The notes: a model not told the origin generated them from the sequence alone. DNA of 64,000 nucleotides from Sphingobium sp. TKS (GCF_001563265.1 NZ_CP005084.1:380001-444000); one strand, 5' to 3'; shown: positions 44,579-54,135, numbered from the stretch's first letter. Numbers and translations are program-made.

Positions 44579-46504
44579 ATGGGGATGTCGCGGGCTTTGG
44601 CTTTTGGCAATACGGCTTGGGCGGCTGGGATGGCCGCATGCCTTGCCTTCTTATCCATGTCTCCCGTCCAGGCGCAGAGCATCGAAGAGCTGCGGGACAT
44701 GCCGATCTCCGCGCTGTCCAAGCTGGATGTCACGTCCGTCACCCGTTCGACCGCTTCGCTGGCCGACGCCCCCGCATCCATCTATGTCATCACCCATGAC
44801 GATATCGTCCGTTCGGGCACGTTGACGCTGCCGGGCATTCTTCGCCTCGCCCCCAATCTGCACGTCATGCGCGGCGGCCCCAATGACACGGTCGTCGCCG
44901 CGCGCGGGCTCAGCGGCAATGAGGGCGCGCAGAATTTTTCCAACAAGCTGCTCGTCCTGATCGACGGCCGCAGCGTCTATTCGCCGCTCTACTCCGGGGT
45001 CTATTGGGACATGCAGGACATCCTGCCCGAAGATGTCGAGCGCATCGAAGTGATTTCCGGACCCGGCGCGACGCTTTGGGGATCGAACGCGGTCAACGGC
45101 GTCATCAACATCATCACCCGCGACGCTGGCGCTTCGCAGGGTCTGTATGGGACGGGCGTGGTCGGCAACCGAACCTATGATCTGGGCCTGCGCTATGGCG
45201 GCCATGCAGGCGGAAACGCCAGTTACCGCCTTTTCGTCAAGCGCCATGAAAATTTCGAAAGCGCATCGGGGCTGGACGATGGCAACCGCCGGACCCAGGG
45301 CGGCTTCCGCTTCGACTGGAATGCGACCCCCGCCGACGCGTTGATGGTCCAGGGTGACGGCTATTACGGCTCCCGCTCGCAGGGAAATGCGGCCGACGAG
45401 AATTTTCACGGCTATGACCTGCTCGCCCGCTGGCGTCACGGCACGGCATCGGGCGCGACCCTGCAACTCCAGGCCTATTATGACCACACGGCGCGCAGGA
45501 TCGAGAATGACGGCGGCCGCTTCGCCCTGGATACGTTCGATGTCGAGGGGCAGCATAGCTTCACTCTGGGCGAGGCGCACAACATCGTCTGGGGCGGCGG
45601 CGCGCGCATCAGCCGTTATGTGATAGAGAATATTCCCGGTCTGGACTTCGTGCCCGGCCGGCGCGACCTGTTCGTGGGCAATTTGTTCGCGCAGGACAGC
45701 ATCGCCATCACCCCGTCCCTGACGGGCACGATCGGCGCCAAGCTGGAGCAGCGCAGCTACAAGGATCTGACCTTCCTGCCCAGCGTCCGCCTGTCCTGGA
45801 AACCGGACCCCACGACGCTGATCTGGGGCGCCGTGTCCCGCGCCGTCCGGTCGCCCACCCCCTTCGACGAGGATGTGGTGGAGACCATCGGACAGACCGT
45901 CATCCTGACCGCCCTTTCCGGTTTCCGCTCCGAAAAGCTGACCGCCTATGAGCTTGGCACGCGCCTGGTAGTCTCGCCCCGCGCCTCGCTGTCCGTATCG
46001 ACCTTCTACAATGTCTATGACGATCTGAGGTCGGTCGAACCCGCTCCCGGCGGATTCCTGCCGCTGCGATGGGGCAATGGAATAGAGGGGCACAGCTACG
46101 GCCTGGACGCCTGGGCCGATATTCGGGTGGCGGACTGGTGGCGGCTGAAACCCGGCTACAGCCTGCTCATCCAGAAATTCCACTTCAAGCCGGATGCGGT
46201 GCCGTTGCTGGGCGTCTCCCAGGTCGGCAATGATCCCAAGCATCGCGCGACCCTGCGTTCCTCCATGGACATCGGGCCGGAGGTCAATGTCGATTTCGAC
46301 CTGCGCTATGTCTCGGCCCTACCCGACCCGCATGTTCCGGCCTATGTCGAGCTGGGCGCCAGGCTGGGCTGGCAGTTTGACGACCGGGCCGAATTGTCGG
46401 TCTCTGGCTTCAACCTCCTCCACAGCCGTCATCAGGAGCTTCCTGTCTCGCAGGCGACCCCACTCGGCCGCAGCGTGTTCGTGGCGCTGAAATGCACGAT
46501 CTGA
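44579..46504 (+). CDS. TonB-dependent receptor of a YfiR-linked operon
   Basis: A 641-residue receptor, much shorter than the other full-length receptors here. ATG 44579 follows GGGGGGA; a second ATG is two codons on. After the signal peptide (ending SPVQA), IEELRDMPISALSKLDVTSV is the characteristic short N-terminus of receptors that sit beside YfiR-type proteins. The plug shows VVAARGLSGNEGAQNFSNKL and EVISGPGATLWGSNAVNGVI. The protein ends in SVFVALKCTI, lacking the terminal aromatic residue of most barrels. That odd end may come from the 13-bp overlap with the next gene. Ligand unknown. Confidence 0.88.
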   Translation: MGMSRALAFGNTAWAAGMAACLAFLSMSPVQAQSIEELRDMPISALSKLDVTSVTRSTASLADAPASIYVITHDDIVRSGTLTLPGILRLAPNLHVMRGGPNDTVVAARGLSGNEGAQNFSNKLLVLIDGRSVYSPLYSGVYWDMQDILPEDVERIEVISGPGATLWGSNAVNGVINIITRDAGASQGLYGTGVVGNRTYDLGLRYGGHAGGNASYRLFVKRHENFESASGLDDGNRRTQGGFRFDWNATPADALMVQGDGYYGSRSQGNAADENFHGYDLLARWRHGTASGATLQLQAYYDHTARRIENDGGRFALDTFDVEGQHSFTLGEAHNIVWGGGARISRYVIENIPGLDFVPGRRDLFVGNLFAQDSIAITPSLTGTIGAKLEQRSYKDLTFLPSVRLSWKPDPTTLIWGAVSRAVRSPTPFDEDVVETIGQTVILTALSGFRSEKLTAYELGTRLVVSPRASLSVSTFYNVYDDLRSVEPAPGGFLPLRWGNGIEGHSYGLDAWADIRVADWWRLKPGYSLLIQKFHFKPDAVPLLGVSQVGNDPKHRATLRSSMDIGPEVNVDFDLRYVSALPDPHVPAYVELGARLGWQFDDRAELSVSGFNLLHSRHQELPVSQATPLGRSVFVALKCTI

Positions 46505-47073
46505 TCCCTCCCCTTTGCAAGAGGCGCGCGCGCCGCCTGCGATGGGCGGCCTTATTATCCCTGTCGGTTTTGGCCGGGCGCGCTCCGGCGGCCGGGCCGG
46601 CCAATTCGCTCTCCACGTTGGAACGCGCGATCCAGGCAAACTTCCTGTTCAAATTCGCGCCCTTCGTGGAATGGCCGCCGGGAGCCTTTTCCGCCACGGA
46701 CCGGAATTTCATCATCTGCGTCGTCGGGGAAGACCCTTTCGGCACCCTGTTGACCGATGTCGTGCGGGGCCAGAAGATGGTGGGCCGCCCTGTCGTGGTG
46801 CGACGGACCGGCAATGAAAGCGGCAATACAGGGTGCCACATATTGTTCGCGGGCGCATCGACGGACCCCGGCTACGCGCCTTTTTCGACAACCGAGGGAC
46901 AGCCGATCCTCACCGTCGCGGACAAGAGCGCGGGCCCGACCGGAGCGATGATAGAATTTGTCAGGCAGAGCGGCCGCGTCCGCTTCCAGATCAACGACGG
47001 CGCGGCCCGCGCCCATGGCCTCAGGATCAGTTCCAAATTGCTGGGCCTTGCAATCGCGGTGGACAGGAAATGA
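46492..47073 (+). CDS. YfiR-family periplasmic protein
   Basis: A 193-residue exported protein of the YfiR (DUF4154) family. ATG 46492 overlaps the receptor stop by 13 bp. After the leader (LSLSVLAGRAPAA) come ERAIQANFLFKFAPFVEWPP and FIICVVGEDPFG, then NTGCHILFAG, PILTVADKSA, GAMIEFVRQSGRVRFQIN and LRISSKLLGLAI, the full family pattern. In Pseudomonas YfiR is a periplasmic repressor that binds the CHASE8-type sensor of the cyclase YfiN. Here the coupled partner gene encodes a histidine kinase with a similar sensor, so YfiR probably gates phosphorylation instead. Confidence 0.9.
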   Translation: MHDLIPPLCKRRARRLRWAALLSLSVLAGRAPAAGPANSLSTLERAIQANFLFKFAPFVEWPPGAFSATDRNFIICVVGEDPFGTLLTDVVRGQKMVGRPVVVRRTGNESGNTGCHILFAGASTDPGYAPFSTTEGQPILTVADKSAGPTGAMIEFVRQSGRVRFQINDGAARAHGLRISSKLLGLAIAVDRK

Positions 47074-48797
47074 CGCAAGCTTCCCAAAGCCGCCTCAGCC
47101 TCGGCAACGTCATCGCACAGATGGCGACGCCCCTTTCCGCCGTCCTGATCGCGCTGATGCTGCTCGCCGCGGGTCTGGCGGCCACCTTCCAGCTCGAACA
47201 GCTCGCCCGCATCGAAAAGCTGCGGCAGACCACGGCGCAAGCGCAAATCCTGGCCAGCGGGATCGCCGCGCCGCTTGCCTTCGACGACGATGTGGCTCTG
47301 CAGGAATATCTGAACGCGCTGAAGGCCGATCCCCAGATCGTCGCGGTCGCCGCCTATGACGGCAAGGGCGACTTTGCGGGCGGTTTCGCCCGACCGCCCG
47401 CCCGATTGCCCGAAGGCGCGGAGGCCGCAAGGCGGGAAGCGCCGTCAAGCGCGCTGGCTGTCACCGTCCCGGTCAAGCAGGGCAGCACGCAACTGGGTTC
47501 CGTCTATCTCATGTCCACACTGGACAGCCTGTCGCGCCGTCTGACCCGCTATCTGGGCATCGCGGTCATCGTGATTGCGGCATCGGTGCTGATCGTGATG
47601 CTCACCGCCTCCTATTCCTCCCTGCGCCGGGCGCATCAGACGCTGCAGGCGGAGATTGCCGGACGCCAGCAAGCGGAAGAAGCCCTGCGCCAATCGCAGA
47701 AGATGGAAGCCATGGGCCAGTTGACCGGCGGCGTCGCGCATGATTTCAACAATCTGCTGATGGTCGCTTCGGGCGGGCTGGATCTGATGGAACGCACCAG
47801 CGACCCTGTCAGGCTGGAGAAATTGAAGGCCGGGATACGCCAGGCCGTCGACCGCGGCGCGAAACTGACGCGGCAGCTCCTCGCCTTTTCCCGCCGCACG
47901 CCGCTCAACCCGGAAGTCATCGATCTGCGCGAACGGATCAGGGGCATGGACGCGCTGCTCGAGCGCTCCCTGGGCGAAAGCATAGAGGTCGCGATGCACC
48001 TCCCAGCCGATCTCTGGCCGGTGGAGGTCGATGCGTCGGAACTGGAAGTGGCGATCCTCAACATCGCGCTCAATGCACGCGACGCCATGCCCAGGGGCGG
48101 CACCATCGTCATCGAGGGCGCGAACCTTCCCGGCAACGGCGACCGGCCCGATCAGGTGCAGATCGCCGTGACGGACAGCGGCGCAGGCATCGCGCCCGAT
48201 CTGGTCAACAAGATATTCGAACCCTTTTACACGACGAAGGAAGTGGGCCAGGGCACGGGTCTGGGCCTCAGCCAAGTTTATGGGTTCGTGCGCGCATCGG
48301 ACGGCAAGGTGCTGGTCGACAGCATCGTCGGCCGGGGGACGACCATCACCCTGCGGCTTCCCCGTTCCCTGCTCCCCGCCAAGGTCAGCGATCGCCTGAC
48401 CGAACCGGTGGCCGCCTTTGGCAAGCCGCGCATCCTCCTGGTCGAGGATGACGACACGGTGGCCGATACGGTGGGCGGCATGCTGATGGCGCTGGGCTAT
48501 GAAGCGGAGCGGGTCGACAATGGCGATGAAGCGCTCCGCCGGCTGGAAGGGAATGTCGATTTCTCGCTGATCCTCTCCGACATGATCATGCCGGGAGAAG
48601 TCAGCGGCATGGAACTGGCGCTGAAGATCAGGCAGCTTTGGCCGCATCTGGGGACGATGCTGATGACGGGTTATAGCGCAGCGGCTGCCTCTGCCGCGAA
48701 GGAGGGCATACCCCTTTTGGCAAAGCCTTTCACGATCCAGGATCTGTCGGTCCAGCTCATGACGGCGCTGGATCAGTCAGGACAGGGCAGCGCGTAA
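47070..48797 (+). CDS. Membrane hybrid histidine kinase with CHASE8-like sensor
   Basis: A 575-residue kinase. ATG 47070 overlaps the yfiR stop as ATGA. Two membrane segments (about 22-42 and 162-182) bracket a periplasmic domain with LASGIAAPLAFDDDVALQEY and VAVAAYDGKGD, the CHASE8 pattern found in YfiN. The kinase core has GGVAHDFNN (His224), LNARDAMP, DSGAGI and GQGTGLGLS. A C-terminal receiver bears Asp504 in LILSDMIMPG. With the receptor and YfiR it forms an outer-membrane to cytoplasm signalling chain. No dedicated response regulator with an output domain lies next to it. Confidence 0.9.
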   Translation: MTQASQSRLSLGNVIAQMATPLSAVLIALMLLAAGLAATFQLEQLARIEKLRQTTAQAQILASGIAAPLAFDDDVALQEYLNALKADPQIVAVAAYDGKGDFAGGFARPPARLPEGAEAARREAPSSALAVTVPVKQGSTQLGSVYLMSTLDSLSRRLTRYLGIAVIVIAASVLIVMLTASYSSLRRAHQTLQAEIAGRQQAEEALRQSQKMEAMGQLTGGVAHDFNNLLMVASGGLDLMERTSDPVRLEKLKAGIRQAVDRGAKLTRQLLAFSRRTPLNPEVIDLRERIRGMDALLERSLGESIEVAMHLPADLWPVEVDASELEVAILNIALNARDAMPRGGTIVIEGANLPGNGDRPDQVQIAVTDSGAGIAPDLVNKIFEPFYTTKEVGQGTGLGLSQVYGFVRASDGKVLVDSIVGRGTTITLRLPRSLLPAKVSDRLTEPVAAFGKPRILLVEDDDTVADTVGGMLMALGYEAERVDNGDEALRRLEGNVDFSLILSDMIMPGEVSGMELALKIRQLWPHLGTMLMTGYSAAAASAAKEGIPLLAKPFTIQDLSVQLMTALDQSGQGSA

Positions 48798-48985
48798 TAG
48801 GCGAGGCCTGGAATGAAGCTGTCTTGGTCGGGCTGGCCGTGGACCATATGTTCAAGGCGGAATTCGGGTCCGTGAAATCGAGAATTGATGAGGCACCCGA
48901 CAATGCCGATGCGTAACTCTACTTATAGCGCCAAGAAGCGCGCTGGCTGAAACTTCACCGATGGTCTGGTGAAGAGGTTCGCGTC

Positions 48986-49288
48986 ATGCGTCGTTTCTTG
49001 AGTATCTTGAGTCTGGGGACTCTCATGATCGCCAATGTGGCGTCCGCGCAATCGGCTGCGGACCATGCCGCGCATCATCCCGCTGATGCCGCCGTGCCCG
49101 CCCCGCCCTCCGGCCCAAGGCATGACTGTCCGATGATGAAGGGCGGTGAAGACGGGCGACGATCGGATGGCATGGCCCCGTCAGGCCCGAATGGCGCCCC
49201 CGGACATATGGACGATTGCAAGGCCATGCACGCGCCGGACCATGGCGCAGAAATGCATCCGCCCGCGCCAGAAGCGGGCAGTAAGTAA
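48986..49288 (+). CDS. Small exported His/Met-rich peptide
   Basis: A 100-residue exported protein. The leader MRRFLSILSLGTLMIANVASA is a clear Sec signal. The mature 79 residues are low in complexity and rich in histidine, methionine, aspartate and proline (DHAAHHPADA, HDCPMMKGG, GHMDDCKAMHAPDHGAEMHP) with two cysteines. This composition suits copper or silver binding in the periplasm, but no named family is recognised. It stands alone 28 bp before the Hsp20 gene on the same strand, so the two may be co-induced. A stretch of about 190 bp before it (48798-48985) has no convincing gene. Confidence 0.65.
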   Translation: MRRFLSILSLGTLMIANVASAQSAADHAAHHPADAAVPAPPSGPRHDCPMMKGGEDGRRSDGMAPSGPNGAPGHMDDCKAMHAPDHGAEMHPPAPEAGSK

Positions 49289-49316
49289 ATTTTGATCACG
49301 CATAAGGAGAAGGACA

Positions 49317-49811
49317 ATGGCTGAATATCGCTCGCTGATACCCTTTGGCCGTGGCGGCCTGTTGCGCGGCGGCTTTGATCCCTTTGTCGATTTTCGCAAG
49401 GAAATGGACCGGCTGGTCGATGATTTCGGCCGAGGCTGGGCCGCCCCGCAGAGCGGCGACAGCAAGGGCTTCCTGATCCCCAAGGTCGACATCGCTGAAA
49501 CGGACAAAGGGCTTGAACTGACCGCCGAACTGCCTGGCTTCGATGAAAAGGATGTATCGCTGGACATCCACGAAGGCATGCTGACGATCAAGGCCGAGCA
49601 TAAGGAAGAGCGCGAGGAAAAGGACGAGAAGAAGCATTATCATCTGGTCGAACGCAGTCAGGGCAGCTTCCTGCGCCGTTTCGCCCTGCCGTTCGAGGCT
49701 GATGCCGACAAGGCGACCGCGCAGCTTCAGAAGGGACTGCTGAAAGTCACCGTGCCCCGTCTGGCGACCGAGCAGAAGAAGCCGAAGCAAATTCCGGTCG
49801 GCACGGCATAA
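49317..49811 (+). CDS. Hsp20-family small heat-shock protein
   Basis: A 164-residue small heat-shock protein. ATG 49317 follows AAGGAGAAGGA. The alpha-crystallin domain (about residues 55-150) has VDIAETDKGLELTAELPGF, MLTIKAEHK and the conserved ERSQGSFLRRFALPF, KGLLKVTVP. It holds unfolding proteins in a refoldable state during heat or oxidative stress. It lies in the same block as the KaiC-like ATPase and other stress genes. No ROSE-type RNA thermometer is obvious in the 28-bp leader. Confidence 0.93.
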   Translation: MAEYRSLIPFGRGGLLRGGFDPFVDFRKEMDRLVDDFGRGWAAPQSGDSKGFLIPKVDIAETDKGLELTAELPGFDEKDVSLDIHEGMLTIKAEHKEEREEKDEKKHYHLVERSQGSFLRRFALPFEADADKATAQLQKGLLKVTVPRLATEQKKPKQIPVGTA

Positions 49812-49858
49812 AAATTCGCACCGCAGGCAATCGCCGCGCATGATGGTATAGCGGGGGA

Positions 49859-50857
49859 ATGAAACGCATCACGCTCTGGCTGTTGCTGGCGGTGTTGCTG
49901 GCTGGCACGGCGGCTTATGCGCTGCTGGGCGGGCGAGCGCGCGAGGTGACGACCGCGACCGCCCGCATTGGTGAGGCGGTGGAACTCGTCTATGCCACCG
50001 GCTTTGTCGAGGCGGAGCATCCCGTGTCCGTCGCGGCGCGCCTGACGGCGCCAGTGCGGCAGGTGATGGTGGACGAAGGGGACCGGGTGCGGCGCGGCCA
50101 GCCGCTGATCCTGCTGGACGATGAGGAACAGCGCCACGCGCTGCAACAGGCGGGCGCGCAACGCCGGGTGGCGATGCAGGACGAGCGGCGCGTGGTCGCG
50201 CTGTTCGCCAAGGGCTGGGTCACGCGAGCGGCGCGCGATCAGGCGGTCGCGGCGGCGGACAGCGCCAGGGCAGCGGAGGAGAGCGCCGCCGCCCGGCTCG
50301 ATCAGATGGCGGTGCGATCGGGCATGGATGGCATAGTGCTGCGCCGGGACGTGGAGCCGGGCGACCTTGCCGTGCCCAGCCGCACGCTGATGACGCTGGG
50401 CGATCCCGCCCGCATTCGCATCACCGCCACGATCGACGAGCGCGACGTGCCGCGCATCCATGCCGGCCAGGCCGGGCTCATGTCCAGCGACGCCTGGCCG
50501 GGCCGGGTGCTGCGCGGCCATGTGCGGGAGGTGACGCCGGGCGGCGACCCCGAACAGCGCGCCTTTCGCGCCCGGATCGTCACCGACGCGCCCATGACGC
50601 TGCCGCTCGGCCTGACGCTGGAGGTCAATATCGTGACGCGCCGGGTGGCCCAGGCGCTGCTGGTCCCGGCGACGGCGGTATATGATGGCCGGGTCTGGGT
50701 GGTGCGAGACAGGCGCGTCCATAGCCGGGCAGTCCGCACCGGCATCGTCGGCTCCAGCGATACGCAGATCCTTGCCGGCCTGTCGCGGGGCGACGCCGTC
50801 GTTGCCAAGCCGGACGACACGCTGCGCGAGAATGGGCGCGTGCGGGTTAAGAGATGA
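49859..50857 (+). CDS. Periplasmic adaptor of an ABC exporter (MacA/HlyD family)
   Basis: A 332-residue membrane-fusion protein. It has an N-terminal membrane anchor (ITLWLLLAVLLAGTAAYALL), then a lipoyl half-motif (LTAPVRQVMVDEGDRVRRGQ), a short coiled coil (about 90-155), the second lipoyl half (GMDGIVLRRDVEPGDLAVPS) and a beta-barrel domain. It bridges an inner-membrane transporter to the outer membrane. Its stop overlaps the permease start, so adaptor, permease and ATPase form one coupled operon. No outer-membrane channel gene is adjacent; a TolC-like protein would come from elsewhere. Confidence 0.88.
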   Translation: MKRITLWLLLAVLLAGTAAYALLGGRAREVTTATARIGEAVELVYATGFVEAEHPVSVAARLTAPVRQVMVDEGDRVRRGQPLILLDDEEQRHALQQAGAQRRVAMQDERRVVALFAKGWVTRAARDQAVAAADSARAAEESAAARLDQMAVRSGMDGIVLRRDVEPGDLAVPSRTLMTLGDPARIRITATIDERDVPRIHAGQAGLMSSDAWPGRVLRGHVREVTPGGDPEQRAFRARIVTDAPMTLPLGLTLEVNIVTRRVAQALLVPATAVYDGRVWVVRDRRVHSRAVRTGIVGSSDTQILAGLSRGDAVVAKPDDTLRENGRVRVKR

Positions 50858-52104
50858 GCGGTCAATTCGGCCTGCTCGTCGCCATTGCGCTCCGCCATCT
50901 GGCCGGGCGCCGACGCCAGACATTGGTGGCGGTGAGCGGTGTCGCGGTCGGCGTCGGCTTTTTCCTGGCGGTGTCCGCGATGATGATCGGCAGCCAGAAT
51001 GATTTCGTGAAGACACTGATCGACGCCGCCCCCCATATCGTCATTTCCGACGAGCTGCGCAGCCCCCCGCCCCAGCCGGGCATCCGCGCCTATCCCGGCG
51101 CTGCCGTCGACCTGCGCCATTACAAGGTGCGCAATGAGGTGCGGGGGCTGAAAGGCTGGCCCCAAATCCTGCGCGCCGTCGACGCCGAGCCGGGCGCTAT
51201 CGGATCGCCCAGCCTGACCGGCGCCATCACCCTGCGCAGCGGCGGGCGGGAGGAAGCGCTGACCATCATCGGCGTCGACCCGGCCGTCGAGGAGAAGGTC
51301 AGCACCATCGAAGACAAGCTGCGCACGGGCCGCCTGCGCGACCTGGAAAGCACGCAGGGCGGCATCATCATCGGGGAGGAAATGGCCCAACGCCTGGGTC
51401 TCGCCATAGGCGACGTGGTGGGCGCGACCCCGGCTTCGGGCCAGAGCCGGTCGCTGCACATCGTCGGCCTGTTCAAGCGCGGCCAGAGCCAATTGGCCGC
51501 GACCGCAGGCTATGTGCTGCTAAGGGAGGCGCAATCGCTGCTGGGCCGCCCGTTCATCATCAACCGCATCGGCGTGCACTTGAACGACCCTTATGCCGCG
51601 CAGCCGATCAGCCGGCGGCTGGAGGCGCGCTTCTCCTACAAGGCGGAAAGCTGGCAGGAACGTTCCGCCGATTTCCTCTCCCTGCTCGTGACCCGCAACG
51701 TCATCATGTACAGTGTCGTGTCCGCGATCCTGCTGGTGGCCAGTTTCGGCATCTACACGGTCGTGTCGAACAGCATCACCGACAAGCGGCGCGACATCGC
51801 CATCATGCGCTCCATCGGCTTTTCGGAGCGCGACCTGCAACTGATCTTCGTGATGGAAGGGCTGGTGCTGGCGCTGATCGGCATCGTGGCGGGATGGCTG
51901 CTGGGCTATGGGCTGATGGCGATCCTCGGTTCGCTCGAATTCCCGATCGCGGGCGAAGACCGGCATCTGCCGCTCGATCGTTCCGCCCGGCAATATGCGA
52001 TCGCCGCCGCCGCATCGCTGCTGGCCGGGACAGTCGCGGCCTGGCTGCCGGCGCGCAAGGCGGCGCGCGTCGATCCCGTCGACATATTGCGGGGCGCGAT
52101 ATGA
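50854..52104 (+). CDS. ABC transporter permease (FtsX/LolE/MacB type)
   Basis: A 416-residue permease. One membrane helix near the N-terminus (about 22-45) is followed by a large periplasmic domain (about 50-280). Three C-terminal helices (VIMYSVVSAILLVASFGIYT, DLQLIFVMEGLVLALIGIVA, and a final segment) surround DKRRDIAIMRSIGFS. The ending AWLPARKAARVDPVDILRG is the classic MacB/LolC signature. The ATPase is a separate protein, unlike MacB. Such transporters pull lipoproteins, peptides or drugs from the inner membrane by mechanotransmission. Confidence 0.9.
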   Translation: MSGQFGLLVAIALRHLAGRRRQTLVAVSGVAVGVGFFLAVSAMMIGSQNDFVKTLIDAAPHIVISDELRSPPPQPGIRAYPGAAVDLRHYKVRNEVRGLKGWPQILRAVDAEPGAIGSPSLTGAITLRSGGREEALTIIGVDPAVEEKVSTIEDKLRTGRLRDLESTQGGIIIGEEMAQRLGLAIGDVVGATPASGQSRSLHIVGLFKRGQSQLAATAGYVLLREAQSLLGRPFIINRIGVHLNDPYAAQPISRRLEARFSYKAESWQERSADFLSLLVTRNVIMYSVVSAILLVASFGIYTVVSNSITDKRRDIAIMRSIGFSERDLQLIFVMEGLVLALIGIVAGWLLGYGLMAILGSLEFPIAGEDRHLPLDRSARQYAIAAAASLLAGTVAAWLPARKAARVDPVDILRGAI

Positions 52105-52793
52105 GCGCGATCATGCAGGCCGAAGGATTGTCGCGCAGCCTGCCCGGTACGCCGCCGGTGACTCTGGTGACGGACGTGACCCTCGCCATCGAACCGGCCA
52201 GCTTCGTCGCCATTGTCGGGCCTTCGGGCTGCGGCAAATCCTCGCTGCTCTATCTGCTTGGGCTGCTCGACCGGCCGAACAGCGGCCATGTGCTCTTCGA
52301 CGGGAAGGATATGAACCCCCTCAGCGGGGATCGGCGCGCCCATATCCGGCTGGCGAGCTTCGGCTTCGTGTTTCAGTTCCATTTCCTGCTGCAGGAATTC
52401 ACCGCTCTGGAAAATGTCATGCTGCCGATGCAGCGCTTGGGTTTGTTGAACCGGGCACAGGCGCGGGACAAGGCGCAGAGCCTGCTGCAAGCCATGGGCC
52501 TTGGCGCCAAGAGCGGCAAGACGCCCGACCGGCTGTCGGGTGGCGAACGGCAGCGCGTCGCCATCGCCCGCGCCATCGCCAACGATCCGGCGCTGGTGCT
52601 GTGCGACGAGCCGACCGGCAATCTCGACAGCCAGAACAGCGCCCGCGTGGTGGAGCTGTTCCGCAGCCTCGCCCATGATCAGGGCCGCGCCGTAATTTGC
52701 GTGACCCATGACGCCGATGTCGCCGCCGCCGCCGATGTGCAGATTTCGATGCTGGATGGACGGATCAGCGAAACCAGCGTCCGGACGCGGTGA
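52101..52793 (+). CDS. ABC transporter ATP-binding protein (LolD/MacB type)
   Basis: A 230-residue ATPase starting at ATG 52101, which overlaps the permease stop. Walker [10 protein letters not shown] (40-48), signature [14 protein letters not shown], Walker [15 protein letters not shown] and the switch THD are all intact. The LolD/FtsE-like phrase [12 protein letters not shown] places it with lipoprotein or macrolide-type exporters. The Q-loop reads [16 protein letters not shown]. It powers the permease encoded just before it. Confidence 0.92.
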   Translation: MSAIMQAEGLSRSLPGTPPVTLVTDVTLAIEPASFVAIVGPSGCGKSSLLYLLGLLDRPNSGHVLFDGKDMNPLSGDRRAHIRLASFGFVFQFHFLLQEFTALENVMLPMQRLGLLNRAQARDKAQSLLQAMGLGAKSGKTPDRLSGGERQRVAIARAIANDPALVLCDEPTGNLDSQNSARVVELFRSLAHDQGRAVICVTHDADVAAAADVQISMLDGRISETSVRTR

Positions 52794-52977
52794 CGAGAGC
52801 CAAAGACGCGACCATAATGCTGACCGTATATCGTACAGGCGGCCTTGAGACTGGCTGGAAACCAGTATGCGGCGTAAGCGCGTAAAGGGCTGGCACAGGA
52901 CCGTTACGTTCATCCGCAGGGCCATCGGAATGTGGCGCGGTTTTGACAGTGGCCTTCCGGGGGCGCATGGGCGAGAC

Positions 52978-54129
52978 ATGAAAATCACCCATTTCGACCT
53001 TAACCTGTTCCTGCGCGACTATTGGCAGAAACGGCCCCTGCTGATCCGCAATCCGTGGAATGAATGGCGCAACCCGCTGGACCCGGATGAGCTGGCGGGC
53101 CTGGCCTGCGAAGAAGGTGTGGAATCACGCCTCATTACCCGCGACGCGGACCATCTGGCGATGGAAAGCGGCCCTCTGGCCGAAGAGCGTTTCGGTGAAC
53201 TGGGGAGCGCCCCCTGCACGCTGCTGGTACAGGCGGTCGACCAGCATGCGCCCGAGGTCGCCGGGCTGATCGAACCGTTCCGTTTCGTGCCCGACTGGCG
53301 CATCGACGATGTGATGGTCAGCTATGCCACGGATGGCGGCGGCGTCGGGGCGCATTTTGACCAATATGACGTGTTTCTGGTGCAAGGCCTGGGCAAGCGG
53401 CGTTGGCGCGTGGGGCCGCGATGCGATTCTGCGACTCCGCTATTGCCGCATGACGATCTGCGCCTGATCGCGGATTTCGAGGCGACGGACGACTGGCTGC
53501 TCGAACCGGGCGACATCCTCTATGTTCCGCCCTGCTTCGCGCATGATGGCGTGGCGGTCGGAGACGACTGCATGACCTATTCGATCGGTTTTCGCGCCCC
53601 CTCTCGCGCCGAGCTGGTCGAGAATTGGTGCGAGCATCAGGTCGACGGCATGCTGGAGGAGGATCGCTATGCCGACCCCGACCTGAGCTTGCAGGCCAAT
53701 CCCGGCGAGATCACCGCGCCCGCCATCGACCGGCTGCATGCGATGGTGATGGAGGCATTGTCCGACCGCGACGCCTTTGCGCGCTGGTTCGGCCTCTTCA
53801 ACAGCCTGCCCAAATATCCCGAAACGGACTGGCGGCCGGAAGAGCCGATCGGGACGCAGGACGTACAGGCGTTGCTGGCCCACAGCGTGCCGCTCAGCCG
53901 CAATCCGGCGAGCCGTTTTTCCTTCATCCGGCAACAGGACGAGACGATCTTGCTGTTCGTGGACGGCCATTGCTTCGAAGGAACGGGCGAAACGGCGCTG
54001 CTGGCTGAACAGCTATGCGCGGAACGGGCCATGGTCGTGGATTCGCGGTTTGCCGAATCCGCCCCGGCCGTCGCGCTCATCGAAACGCTGATTGGCCAGG
54101 GCAGCCTGGCGTTCGATGGCGAGGATTGA
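52978..54129 (+). CDS. roxA: Ribosomal protein L16 arginine hydroxylase-like JmjC oxygenase
   Basis: A 383-residue cupin/JmjC dioxygenase of the RoxA (YcfD) family. ATG 52978 begins MKITHFDLNLFLRDYWQKRP, the conserved start; the longer frame upstream is not family-like. Iron ligands are His126 and Asp128 (GAHFDQYD) and His189 (PCFAHDGV). The C-terminal winged-helix-like part (about 230-383) is present. In E. coli the enzyme hydroxylates Arg81 of ribosomal protein L16, near the peptidyl-transferase centre, using 2-oxoglutarate and oxygen. It lies 6 bp before a pseudouridine synthase gene that modifies the same ribosomal neighbourhood. Assignment to L16 rather than L27 (MINA type) is by similarity to YcfD. 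Confidence 0.87.
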   Translation: MKITHFDLNLFLRDYWQKRPLLIRNPWNEWRNPLDPDELAGLACEEGVESRLITRDADHLAMESGPLAEERFGELGSAPCTLLVQAVDQHAPEVAGLIEPFRFVPDWRIDDVMVSYATDGGGVGAHFDQYDVFLVQGLGKRRWRVGPRCDSATPLLPHDDLRLIADFEATDDWLLEPGDILYVPPCFAHDGVAVGDDCMTYSIGFRAPSRAELVENWCEHQVDGMLEEDRYADPDLSLQANPGEITAPAIDRLHAMVMEALSDRDAFARWFGLFNSLPKYPETDWRPEEPIGTQDVQALLAHSVPLSRNPASRFSFIRQQDETILLFVDGHCFEGTGETALLAEQLCAERAMVVDSRFAESAPAVALIETLIGQGSLAFDGED

Positions 54130-54135
54130 GCCGCG

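Noticed and set aside
48798..48985. A short frame ending at a TAA near 48918 (WNEAVLVGLAVDHMFKAEFG...) as a gene fragment
   Set aside because: Only about 35 codons, no start or family match, and no support from either neighbour.
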